Shown: positions 23,907-31,847 of the stretch, piece after piece
Layout: every line of letters starts with the position of its first letter
Numbering within the stretch: the first letter of the stretch is position 1
Assembly (NCBI GenBank): GCA_963715255.1
Contig: CAVQRN010000011.1
Location: 1-44,484, forward strand
From: JAHEEL01 sp963715255
Lineage (GTDB): Bacteria; Actinomycetota; Acidimicrobiia; Spongiisociales; UBA5794
DNA length: 44,484 bases
Direction: 5' to 3'
The notes under the pieces: generated by a model
Told to the model about the DNA's origin: nothing
What the model saw: only the letters and a program-made list of their open reading frames with translations
Database searches by the model: none
Made by a program: the position numbers and the translations under genes

Positions 23907-24345
23907 ATGGCACTCGGTCCCATCGAGTTGCTGGTTATCGGATTCCCTGGAAATCGATTCACCGGAGGAATCCTGCCGGAGATCGAACGACTCGTAGACA
24001 GCGACGTCATCACACTCGTCGACGCGCTCCTCATCTTCAAGGACGATAACGGCGGGGTTGAGTTCGTGGAACTCGACCAGGTCGATGCCGGCCAGGATGT
24101 GGCCGCGTTCGAGCCGGTTCCTCGACGAAGGCAACGGGTTGATCTCGGAGGAAGACATGGACGACTTCGCTGCAGCGCTGGAGCCCGGCTCCTCTGCTGC
24201 AGCTCTGGCATTCGAGCACACGTGGTTCAAGCCGCTTCGAGACGAACTTGTTGACTCGGGGGGCATCCTCCTCGCCAACATGCGGATCCCCGGACTCGTC
24301 GTGGACGAGGTTCTGGCCGCCGTCGCAGCACTCGAAGACGAATAG
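23907..24345 (+). pseudogene. DUF6325-like protein, frameshifted
   Basis: The first frame reads MALGPIELLVIGFPGNRFTG and GILPEIERLVDSDVITLVDA, then LLIFKDDNGGVEFVELDQV; it loses homology after DVAAFEP near 24116. One base further on, a second frame continues FLDEGNGLISEEDMDDFAAA, LEPGSSAAALAFEHTWFKPL and IPGLVVDEVLAAVAALE to a stop at 24345. Together they form a complete 145-residue small soluble protein of the actinobacterial DUF6325/DUF1269-like type. One extra base in the GG at 24116-24117 explains the break. It is followed 13 bases later by a SHOCT-domain gene, a pairing I believe is common. Confidence 0.75.
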
Positions 24346-24358
24346 AGAGGAACTGAAG

Positions 24359-24721
24359 ATGCCAAGAAGACGTGGACGTCCGGGGGTCGTAGGAACGATG
24401 GCCCGCACCGCAGTGGTCGCTGGAACGGCCACCGCAGTGGCCGGAGGCGTACAGAACCGACAAGCGAACCGACATGCGGATCAGCAGAATCAAGCCGCGG
24501 CGAATTCGGCTGCATTCGAGTCCCAGGCGCAGTTGGACGAGATGCAGGCGCAGATGAACGCCATGGCAGCCCAGCAGGCCCCGGCTCCGCAGCCGACGGT
24601 TGCGCCGGCCCCCGCTGCCGATGACACCATCGCCCAACTCCAGAGGCTCGGAGACATGAAGACCGCCGGTCTCCTCACCGACGCTGAGTTCACCGCGGCG
24701 AAGGCGAAGCTACTCGGCTGA
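24359..24721 (+). CDS. SHOCT-domain protein
   Basis: The 120-residue protein has a basic start, MPRRRGRPGVVGTMARTAVV, followed by a weakly hydrophobic Ala/Thr/Gly stretch, a Gln/Ala-rich middle region, a Pro/Ala linker, and a C-terminal SHOCT domain: IAQLQRLGDMKTAGLLTDAE then FTAAKAKLLG. SHOCT is a short helical domain usually found at protein ends, thought to support oligomerisation. AGAGGA lies before ATG 24359. It forms a small unit with the DUF6325-like gene upstream. Confidence 0.85.
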   Translation: MPRRRGRPGVVGTMARTAVVAGTATAVAGGVQNRQANRHADQQNQAAANSAAFESQAQLDEMQAQMNAMAAQQAPAPQPTVAPAPAADDTIAQLQRLGDMKTAGLLTDAEFTAAKAKLLG

Positions 24722-24743
24722 GAATCGAAGACAGACCGAGATC

Positions 24744-24780
24744 AGGGCCGGAAGATGGGTTTCTCCTGTCTTCCGGCCCT
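24744..24780 (+). terminator. Hairpin terminator after the SHOCT gene
   Basis: A perfect 12-bp stem, AGGGCCGGAAGA/TCTTCCGGCCCT, with a 13-base loop follows the stop by 22 bases. No T tract follows, so it may act as a pause or an mRNA 3'-end stabiliser. Confidence 0.65.
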
Positions 24781-24816
24781 GACGGTAATTCTGGAATTGG
24801 GCCAGGCTACATCCCT

Positions 24817-25980
24817 ATGAAATCACGGGCCACCACTCTGCTCCTTCTCCTCGCGGCGATTCTCGCCATCGCGCTGCCGGCGTCGGCACAAACGAACCCG
24901 GAAGAGGATCCGGTCGTTCGTGCCGTGTTCTTCTTCTCTCCGACGTGCGGGCATTGCGAGCTGGTCATCCAGGAGCACCTGCCCGTCATCTTCGCTCAGT
25001 ACGGGGGTGAACCCACCGTCCTTTTCGACGAGACGCTCCCTCCCGAAGACATCGCTTTCTACGAGATGACCAACGGAACGTTTGACCTCCTGCTCGTAGA
25101 TGTCTCGATCGAGGCTGGCGCCGACATGTACACGGCGGACCTCGAGCGCCTCGCCGCCCCCGACAGCAGGAAGGGCGTTCCCCGTATCGACATCGCCGAT
25201 ACGTACCTCGTCGGCTCGGTTGAGATCCCGGAGCAGCTGCCTGGTCTCATCGAACAAGGCCTTGCGGACGGTGGAATTTCGTGGCCCGAGGTCCCTGGGA
25301 TCGAGGACGCGCTCGCAACAATCCCCGGCTCTTCCGAAGCCGATCAACCGATCGGCGATGACCCGTCGAACGATCCCGCTGAAACCCTCCCGGCGGCCTC
25401 TGACGAGACGATCGGTGACCGGATCGCCCGCGACCCGCTCGGCAACGGTCTCGCGATCCTCGTCCTCATCGCGATGCTCGCAAGCCTCGTGCTCGTCCCT
25501 GTCATGGTTCATCGTGGATCGCTCAGCGGTGGTCCCGTATGGATCGTTCCCCTGCTCGCCATCGTCGGAATCGGCGTGTCGCTGTACCTCGGAAGTGTCG
25601 AAACGAGTGGGGCCGAAGCCGTCTGTGGACCCGTGGGTGACTGCAACGCTGTTCAGCAGAGCGAGTACGCCTCGTTGTTCGGCATTCCGATAGGCATCCT
25701 CGGAGTCATCGCCTATGCCGGTCTCCTCATCGGCTGGGTCGTCACGAGGGTCTCGAAGGACCGTGTCGCCGACGGAGCGGCGGTCCTGGTAGCGGCGACC
25801 GCGTTGGTCGGCACCGTCTTCTCGATCTATCTCACGTTCCTCGAGCCGTTCGTGATCGGAGCCACCTGCCTGTGGTGCCTCACGTCGGCCCTCTGCATCG
25901 TCGGACTGCTCTGGTTCACGGCCGGACCCGGATGGGCTGCGCTCGGGAGGTTGCGCGGGTCTGATTCGACGAGCGCGTAG
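24817..25980 (+). CDS. Thioredoxin-fold / vitamin K epoxide reductase (VKOR) fusion, disulfide-forming protein
   Basis: The 387-residue protein has an N-terminal hydrophobic signal or anchor (residues 7-24), a thioredoxin-like domain with CGHC at residues 44-47, a linker to about 200, and a C-terminal VKOR domain with four or five membrane helices. VKOR signatures are CGPVGDCNAVQQSEYASLFG (cysteine pair near 270), GIPIGILGVIAYAG and the quinone-side CLWC (residues 351-354). It probably oxidises exported proteins outside the membrane and passes electrons to quinone. Known bacterial fusions more often have VKOR first and Trx last; the order here is reversed. Confidence 0.9.
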   Translation: MKSRATTLLLLLAAILAIALPASAQTNPEEDPVVRAVFFFSPTCGHCELVIQEHLPVIFAQYGGEPTVLFDETLPPEDIAFYEMTNGTFDLLLVDVSIEAGADMYTADLERLAAPDSRKGVPRIDIADTYLVGSVEIPEQLPGLIEQGLADGGISWPEVPGIEDALATIPGSSEADQPIGDDPSNDPAETLPAASDETIGDRIARDPLGNGLAILVLIAMLASLVLVPVMVHRGSLSGGPVWIVPLLAIVGIGVSLYLGSVETSGAEAVCGPVGDCNAVQQSEYASLFGIPIGILGVIAYAGLLIGWVVTRVSKDRVADGAAVLVAATALVGTVFSIYLTFLEPFVIGATCLWCLTSALCIVGLLWFTAGPGWAALGRLRGSDSTSA

Positions 25981-26005
25981 GACGGGTGAATCGCTCAGTC
26001 CCTCG

Positions 26006-26590
26006 TCACCGGGCGAAGGTCCCCATCAGTACGGCCTCTGCGAGCACGTGTCCTTCAGCTGCGGCGCGTGCCTCGGTCTTGTTCGCGCCTTCGTCGAGCC
26101 CGAGAAGCGCGTCGAGTGCGAGGATCCTGAAGAAGTAGCGATGGGTCCCGGACGGGGGACACGGGCCACCGTACCCGGTCTGCTTCCACGAATTGAGGCC
26201 CGCCGTGCCCAGGTCATCGACACCCTCGGGGATCGTCCCCGTCGGCGCGACGTCGTAGGCGACCCAGTGATCCCATGTCCCAACCGTGGCATCCGGGTCG
26301 TCCATGACCAGAACCAGCGCCAACGCCCCTTCCGGGATCTCTTCGATCCGCAGCTCGGGTGACACGTTGTCGCCGTCACATGTGTAGCGAATGGGGATCG
26401 CGGCTTCGTGTTCGAAGGCTGGAGAGGTCAGTTTCATCGCTGCTCCTTCGGTGGTTGTGGTGGCCATCGGTTCTGCCGTTGCGATCGCGGAAGAGGCTGT
26501 CGTTGTTGCTGTCGTTGCCGGGGCTGCTCCACCTCCACAGGCCGAAGCCAGAACGGCGAGCAGGGCGGCTATCAGGACCGGAGCTTTCAC
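26006..26590 (-). CDS. PEBP (YbhB/YbcL) family lipoprotein
   Basis: The 194-residue protein starts with a lipoprotein signal (VLIAALLAVLASACGGG) and a Thr/Ala-rich linker to about residue 50. Then comes the phosphatidylethanolamine-binding fold: IPIRYTCDGDNVSPELRIEE, LALVLVMDDPDATVGTWDHW (conserved DPDA), and PCPPSGTHRYFFRILALD (conserved GTHRY). Bacterial PEBP proteins bind small anions or lipid head groups; their physiological role is unsettled. It lies downstream of pcnB on the same strand. Confidence 0.92.
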   Translation of the reverse strand: MKAPVLIAALLAVLASACGGGAAPATTATTTASSAIATAEPMATTTTEGAAMKLTSPAFEHEAAIPIRYTCDGDNVSPELRIEEIPEGALALVLVMDDPDATVGTWDHWVAYDVAPTGTIPEGVDDLGTAGLNSWKQTGYGGPCPPSGTHRYFFRILALDALLGLDEGANKTEARAAAEGHVLAEAVLMGTFAR

Positions 26591-26624
26591 TCACCGAGTA
26601 TCGCGCGTGCCGTTCGGGTGGCGT

Positions 26625-28014
26625 CTACGAGGACGCCTCCATCCATTGGTCGATCATCTCGTAGGCCTGTGCCTCCGAGTAGGGGCCATCCTCTATGCGC
26701 CGTTGGTAGAGCATCCTCATGATCTCCCCCACTTGGCGCCCCGGTTCGAGACCCAGGTGTTCCATGACTTGATTCCCGTCGATCGGCGGGCGCAGAGCAT
26801 CGAGTTCTCCTTCTCGCGGAGTTCGGCGATTCGCTCTTCGAGTTCGTCGATCCCCCTCGAGATCGCCCGTTCGCGACGCTTGTTCCTGGTCGTGACATCG
26901 CAGCGCACGAGTTCGTTGAGATCGTTGAGGAGGTGACCGGCATCGTGGACGTAGCGACGAACCGCCGAGTCGGTCCACCCCAGCTTGAAAGTGTGCGGCC
27001 GCATGTGGAGGAACACCAATTGGGAGACGTCCTCGGTGGTCTTCTTCGAGTAACGGAGCGCCTTCATGCGGCGCCTCGCCATACGAGCCCCCACGACCTC
27101 GTGGTGGTGAAACGAGACCCCGTCGGTCGCAAACTCCCTCGTGTCGGGTTTTCCGATGTCGTGGAACAGCGCTGCAAGACGCAACTCGAGACGGGGCGAC
27201 GTCTTCTCAACCACAGCGATCGAGTGTGCAAGCACGTCCTTGTGGTGATGGACCGGATCGACTTGGAGTGCCAGCGCCGGCAACTCGGGGATGAACTCTG
27301 CCGCGAGGCCGGTCTCGACGAGACCCCACAGTGCAGGCCCAACGTGATCCCCGATCATCATCCGATCGAGTTCGGCCTTGATCCGCTCCGCCGAGACAAT
27401 CTCGAGACGCTCGTGCATGCCGCGAACCGCATTCAACGCTGCCTCGTCCGGAACGAAACCGAGTCGCGATACAAACCGGAACATGCGGAGCATCCTCAGA
27501 GGATCGTCGCCGAACGAGATCTCTGGATCGAGTGGCGTGCGGAGCAGACGGGAGTGGAGGTCGACGAGACCGCCAGAGGGGTCCACCATCTCGGGGGAAT
27601 CATCGTCCGAGGGTGGGGATTCGGATCGCCATCGAATTCACCGTGAAGTCACGCCGGAAGGTCTTCCTCGATGTCGTCCGAGTACGTCACCTCGGGCTTG
27701 CGGCTCTCGTCGCGGTAGATCTCCGAACGGAACGTCGTGATTTCGTGGACCCGTCCATCCCTGATCGCGCCGATTGTCCCATAGGTCTTGCCTGCCAGAT
27801 ACAGGTCGGCCGCCCACGGACCCACGATCTCCTCTATTTCGTCGGGCCGGGCGTCCGTGGTGAAATCGAGATCGGAGTTCGGTTGATCAAGCAGAGCGTC
27901 GCGCACGCTCCCCCCGACGAGATAGAGACGGTGCCCTGCCTCGTCGAAGCGTTCCGCAAGCTCGCGAGAAGCGGTCCCCGCAGCCAAGAGGTTCTGAAGC
28001 CGCCGAGGAATCAA
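26625..28014 (-). pseudogene. pcnB: CCA tRNA nucleotidyltransferase / poly(A) polymerase family, with three frame breaks
   Basis: The segments together give a full class II nucleotidyltransferase with HD domain. Part 1 (from about 28014, TTG, to 27655) holds LYLVGGSVRDALLDQPNSDLDF, the catalytic G-S and DxD motif. A short second frame gives RRDFTVNSMAIRIP. The third (to about 26807) holds SFGDDPLRMLRMFRFVSRLGF and the HD motif LAALFHDIGKPDTR. The fourth gives LDALRPPIDGNQVMEHLGLE and the stop at 26625. Breaks lie near 27655, 27611-27618 and 26805-26810. No residues are missing beyond the breaks, so sequence error is likelier than decay. The start is uncertain; the TTG has GGAGGGAG upstream. 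Confidence 0.85.
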
Positions 28015-28053
28015 GCGAGACTCCCTCCCGCCCAGCGGTCGGACATGCTCGCC

Positions 28054-28123
28054 TGCGAGTTGCAGCCTCCAAGCTGCAGGACGGAGCCGGAGATCTTGTG
28101 GCTTGAAGCTCGTGGCTTGGCGC
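28054..28123 (-). repeat. Heptamer tandem array at the RNase HI stop
   Basis: Starting in the RNase H stop codon, gene-sense units read AGCGCCA, AGCCACG, AGCTTCA, AGCCACA, then more degenerate units AGATCTC, CGGCTCC, GTCCTGC, AGCTTGG, AGGCTGC, AACTCGC. The 7-base period is clear in the first four and fades towards pcnB. Confidence 0.7.
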
Positions 28124-28702
28124 TCATCTCTCCCTCCACCGGTTCGCCAACTGGTCCGCATATTCGTTCCACGTGTAGCCCACGTGGGCTTTGATCCACC
28201 GCAGTTCGAGTTCCGGACGTTTCCGGAACGCGGCGTATGCACGCCGAACGAGTTCGACGTTCTCCACGGGACCGGTCTTGCGCTTCCAACCTCGGGCCTC
28301 CCAGCCGGCCGCCCACTCGTTGATCGTCCGTACGGCGAGATTTGAATCCGAGTAGACCGTGACCGCGGTGCCTTCGGGGATCATCTTCGCTCCCTCTATC
28401 AACGCCGTTAGTTCCATCTGGTTGTTGGTCGTTTCCGGATCATGACCGTGGGCCTCGGAGAGAATCTCCCCGTCGACCACATACACCGCTCCCCATCCAC
28501 CGGGGCCCGGGTTCGGAACACATCCACCGTCGGTGAATACGCCCGTCTGTGGGTCTTCGTTGCGAGCCGGTCCGGCAGAAGTCGGCCCCTTGCCCGGTTT
28601 GCAGTCGCGGCATTGTTTCGGGGTCCATCCCGGGTAGCGATCAAGGACGTGCTGGGGCAGAGAGAACTCTGTGGAGCAGACTTGACAAGTGAAGGTGGGC
28701 AT
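28124..28702 (-). CDS. rnhA: Ribonuclease HI with N-terminal zinc ribbon
   Basis: The enzyme cuts the RNA strand of RNA-DNA hybrids. The 192-residue protein begins with a Cys4 segment, FTCQVCSTEFSLP and TPKQCRDCKPG, likely a zinc ribbon, then a short linker. The RNase HI domain follows from about residue 50, with all catalytic acids: GVFTDGGCVPNPGPGGWG (Asp), NNQMELTALIEGAKM (Glu), VTVYSDSNLAVRTI (Asp) and WIKAHVGYTWNEYADQLAN (His/Asp). ATG 28702 is chosen because the cysteine motif starts there; the frame runs further without homology. Confidence 0.92.
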   Translation of the reverse strand: MPTFTCQVCSTEFSLPQHVLDRYPGWTPKQCRDCKPGKGPTSAGPARNEDPQTGVFTDGGCVPNPGPGGWGAVYVVDGEILSEAHGHDPETTNNQMELTALIEGAKMIPEGTAVTVYSDSNLAVRTINEWAAGWEARGWKRKTGPVENVELVRRAYAAFRKRPELELRWIKAHVGYTWNEYADQLANRWRER

Positions 28703-28803
28703 CAAGAACAGGAGGGTACCGACCGGAGCCGCCGAAGCGGCGATCCTCACGAGAGCAAACAGACAACAGCCTTCGCACCCTGTCACCAATCCGCGTGTTC
28801 GGG

Positions 28804-28831
28804 TTGTCCGATGTCCGCTGTCCGCTGCTCT
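28804..28831 (-). repeat. Heptamer tandem array at the PilT-like gene stop
   Basis: Directly after the TAG at 28834-28832 the gene-sense strand reads AGAGC, AGCGGAC, AGCGGAC, ATCGGAC, then AACCCGA. On the + strand the units are TTGTCCG, ATGTCCG, CTGTCCG, CTGCTCT. Confidence 0.8.
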
Positions 28832-29923
28832 CTACGCGCTCATCAACCCGCGCCGCTGCGCTGCGACCTTGAAGTCCGTCGTCGACGTCGCGTGGGCCAT
28901 GGCGTCCTCGAACGACACGACTCCCCCTACGCACAGGGTGAGGATGGCCTGGTCATAGGTTCGCATTCCGAAGAACTCCCCCTCGGCGATGTCCACAGCG
29001 ATGGCGGGCGTGGTCTTCTCGTCTTTGAGCTTCTCTGCGACTCGCTCCGTATTCACCAGCACTTCGACGGCAGCCGCGCGGCCGTTCCCGTCGACTCGCG
29101 GGATGAGCTGTTGGCTGATGATCCCCTTCAGCGTTGTCGACAGGATTAGTCGCACCTGTTGCCGCTGGTACGGCTCGAAGGATTCAACGATCCGGTTGAT
29201 CGTCTCAAGGCCGTCGAACGTCGGCAAGATCGCAATAACGAGATGGCCGGTCTCCGACGCGCGCAGCGCCGCGGCAACCGTGTCCCGATCAGGGAGTTCC
29301 CCGACGAAGATCGCGTCGGTGTCATTGCGCATCGCTGCCTGGAGACCGGTAGCGAACGATGCGGTGTCGAGTCCGACCTCGCGTTGTGAAACCAGCGACT
29401 GACTATCGGGGAACAGGATCTCGATCGGATCCTCGATCGTCACGATGCTGCCTTTTCGCGTCGCGTTGATGTATTCCACCACGGAGGCGGCGGTCGTGGT
29501 TCGGCCGGATCCAGATGGACCGGTGATCAGCAGCAAACCCGGTCTCTCATCAGCCAGTTTCTCGATGGCTGGGGGCAGACCGAGGGCCTCGAACCCTCCC
29601 TCGACGGTTCCCACCGTGCGGAGTACCAGAGTCAGCGAACCGCGCTGGCGGAAGACGCTGACCCGAAAGCGGCCCAGGCCGGACCTGCCGATTGCGAAAT
29701 CGGCCTCACCGGAAGTCTCGAGAGCCTCTCTTGCCCGATCCGTGCCGATCTCGTCGAGGTAGCGCACGGTGTCGGACGGGGCGACCGTAGGGAGTTCGGA
29801 CCGGTGGATCACGCCGTTGATTCGGAACGCCGGCGGCGAACCGACCTTGAGGTGCAGATCGGATCCTCCGACGGCGGTCAGTTTCTCGAGTAGCAGGTCG
29901 AGAGACGGCAACAGTTCGTTCAC
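28832..29923 (-). CDS. PilT-like secretion/twitching ATPase with altered Walker A
   Basis: The 363-residue protein follows the PilT plan: N-terminal PAS-like part (SDLHLKVGSPPAFRINGVI), then the RecA-like ATPase with LLLITGPSGSGRTTTAASVV, VTIEDPIEILFPDSQSLVSQ, LQAAMRNDTDAIFVGELPDRDTV and ETGHLVIAILPTFDGLETINRI. The Walker A lysine is replaced by arginine (GSGRT, codon CGA), and the usual HTN of the His box is PTF, so normal ATP turnover is doubtful. GTG 29923 has GAGGAG five bases upstream. No pilin, PilB or PilC gene is in the window. A PilU-like or regulatory role is possible but unproved. Confidence 0.85.
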   Translation of the reverse strand: MNELLPSLDLLLEKLTAVGGSDLHLKVGSPPAFRINGVIHRSELPTVAPSDTVRYLDEIGTDRAREALETSGEADFAIGRSGLGRFRVSVFRQRGSLTLVLRTVGTVEGGFEALGLPPAIEKLADERPGLLLITGPSGSGRTTTAASVVEYINATRKGSIVTIEDPIEILFPDSQSLVSQREVGLDTASFATGLQAAMRNDTDAIFVGELPDRDTVAAALRASETGHLVIAILPTFDGLETINRIVESFEPYQRQQVRLILSTTLKGIISQQLIPRVDGNGRAAAVEVLVNTERVAEKLKDEKTTPAIAVDIAEGEFFGMRTYDQAILTLCVGGVVSFEDAMAHATSTTDFKVAAQRRGLMSA

Positions 29924-29981
29924 ATTGGCTCCTCGGGCCCGGCGAAGGTTCTCGAATGTATCGGCGCTCCGAAGGTGACCC

Positions 29982-30989
29982 TTAACCGAGATCCCAGAAC
30001 ATTGAGAGCACCTCAACGGCGCCGTCGATCGACAGATCGCCGTCTTGCGGGGGGTCGAGTAATGGATGGCCCGACGCGTACCCGTTGAGGGTTGCCGTTA
30101 CCGAGTCTCGGATCGCTGGAAGGTCATACCCTCCTTCGAGGTAGAACACCGTGTTCGTATGCTGCATCGACTTGCCAAGCGCCGCCGCCATCGCCCCGTA
30201 GTCGTCGGCGGTCAAGGTCATCCCCCCGAGCGGATCAGCGGCATGTCCGTCGTACCCGGCGCTCACGAGCAGCCAATCGGGTTCGAACTGGTCGAGGATC
30301 GGAAGAACGATTCTCGAGAACGCCCGTCGGTACACGGACCCACCGGATCCCCCGCGGAGCGGGATGTTCACGGTCGCTCCGGTTCCCAACGCCCTCCCCA
30401 CCTCTTGGATCCGCCCCGTCCCCGGGTAGAACGGAGAGCGATGCAGAGATACGTAGAGCACGTCTGGCGAATCGAAGAAGATCTCCTGCGTCCCGTTCCC
30501 GTGATGGGCATCCCAATCGACGATGGCCACTCTCCGCCCTCGCGCAACGAGGGCTGCTGCGGATACGGCGACGTTGTTGATCAGACAGAAGCCCATCGTG
30601 CGATCGACCTCCGCGTGGTGACCCGGTGGACGAATCGCTGCGAACCCGACGTCAGCGTCTCCTCGCTCGATCCCCGCGATCGCCGTCAGACCCGCACCCG
30701 CGGCGAATCGTGCGGCGTCCCACGATCTCTCGACAGCAAAGGTATCGGAATCGATCGACCCGCCACCGGCGGCGCAGAAGTCCTTCAGTTGATCAAGGAA
30801 CAGGGAGTCGTGCACAGCGAGCAATTCTTCTCTCGTCGCCGCTCGCGCCTCGACGAAGACGGTTTCGAGATTGCTCGCCGCGGCGCCCTCGATTGCAGCA
30901 GCGACGCGCTCCGGCCGCTCCGGGTGGTAGCGGGGTGAGACATGCTCCAAGCTTGACGGATGAGTGACGAGTGTCGATCGCATCTCCAT
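29982..30989 (-). CDS. Histone deacetylase-like amidohydrolase (AcuC/HDAC superfamily)
   Basis: The protein of about 335 residues has the zinc-dependent deacetylase core: RPPGHHAEVDRTMGFCLINN (catalytic His pair), VAIVDWDAHHGNGTQEIFFD (zinc-binding Asp and His), LLVSAGYDGHAADPLGGM (zinc Asp) and YLEGGYD (catalytic Tyr). Bacterial members remove acetyl groups from lysine or polyamine-like substrates. No acetyl-CoA synthetase is adjacent, so the AcuC role is only one option. The start is either ATG 30989 or 30983; the longer frame to 31019 has no support. Confidence 0.92.
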   Translation of the reverse strand: MEMRSTLVTHPSSLEHVSPRYHPERPERVAAAIEGAAASNLETVFVEARAATREELLAVHDSLFLDQLKDFCAAGGGSIDSDTFAVERSWDAARFAAGAGLTAIAGIERGDADVGFAAIRPPGHHAEVDRTMGFCLINNVAVSAAALVARGRRVAIVDWDAHHGNGTQEIFFDSPDVLYVSLHRSPFYPGTGRIQEVGRALGTGATVNIPLRGGSGGSVYRRAFSRIVLPILDQFEPDWLLVSAGYDGHAADPLGGMTLTADDYGAMAAALGKSMQHTNTVFYLEGGYDLPAIRDSVTATLNGYASGHPLLDPPQDGDLSIDGAVEVLSMFWDLG

Positions 30990-31115
30990 ATGGTCCCACG
31001 CTTGCCGGCTCGAAGGCACATCGCGAAGACTTCTTCTTCAGCGTCGTGCCCGGCATCGCGCTCGCCCATCGACGGTATTCTGGCTCCGCGCTAGGAGTGC
31101 GGAGGTGTCACACGA

Positions 31116-31844
31116 ATGGCCGAGCATCCGATCCCGGTGCTCCAACGTGGCTCGTGGCCGCAACCGATCCGGTTCAGGAGGGGATGGGCACGAGCCGAGG
31201 CCCGACGCTGGAACGATCTCGTACCCGACGCCGCGTTGCGTCTCATTCGCGGAGGGTCATCCTTCCTGGAGTTGTGTTCTGAGCGATTGAACGAGCTCGA
31301 CGCTCCCTACATCTTCTCTCCCCCACTGCCATCAACCAGTCGGCGACCGTGGGAAGCCGCGGGATTCGTTGAGTTCGTTCCTCTCGCGTTCATGCGTCGC
31401 GACCTCGCCGAGCGAATTCCCTCACCCGACCATCTCGTCATCGCTCCTCCCGACCACTCGGTCGCAGATCTCCTCCGCATCGACCACGCCGCTTTCGACA
31501 GGTTCTGGAGATTCGATCGCTTTGGGATGGCCGAAGCTATCGCGGCGACCGCAAGAACCAAGTCTCTCCTCATTCGCGGGCCGGACGGTGCTCCCGTTGC
31601 TTTCGCCATCGTCGGATTCGGTCACGCCATGTCATACCTCCAGCGACTCGCCGTCCATCCCGACTGGCAGGGCCAGCAGATGGGTCGTTCATTGACCCGC
31701 GCAGCTGCTCGCACCGCTCAGTCGGCCGGGAGCCGGGCAATGATGCTCAACACCCAGACGGACAACGATCCTGCCCTCGCTCTCTATGCGTCCGAGGGTT
31801 TCGTCACCCTCCCCGAACCGCTCGCCGTGCTTCGTCGAGGTTGA
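31116..31844 (+). CDS. GNAT family acetyltransferase
   Basis: The 242-residue protein has a poorly conserved first half and a C-terminal GNAT domain: PVAFAIVGFGHAMSYLQRLA, VHPDWQGQQMGRSLTRAAAR (acetyl-CoA pyrophosphate loop Q-x-x-G-x-G/S) and LNTQTDNDPALALYASEGFV. The substrate is unknown. GGAGG lies about 9 bases before ATG 31116. It ends 3 bases before the pseudokinase gene, so the two are probably in one operon. This position corresponds roughly to the left end of the origin cluster. Confidence 0.85.
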   Translation: MAEHPIPVLQRGSWPQPIRFRRGWARAEARRWNDLVPDAALRLIRGGSSFLELCSERLNELDAPYIFSPPLPSTSRRPWEAAGFVEFVPLAFMRRDLAERIPSPDHLVIAPPDHSVADLLRIDHAAFDRFWRFDRFGMAEAIAATARTKSLLIRGPDGAPVAFAIVGFGHAMSYLQRLAVHPDWQGQQMGRSLTRAAARTAQSAGSRAMMLNTQTDNDPALALYASEGFVTLPEPLAVLRRG

Positions 31845-31847
31845 TCG

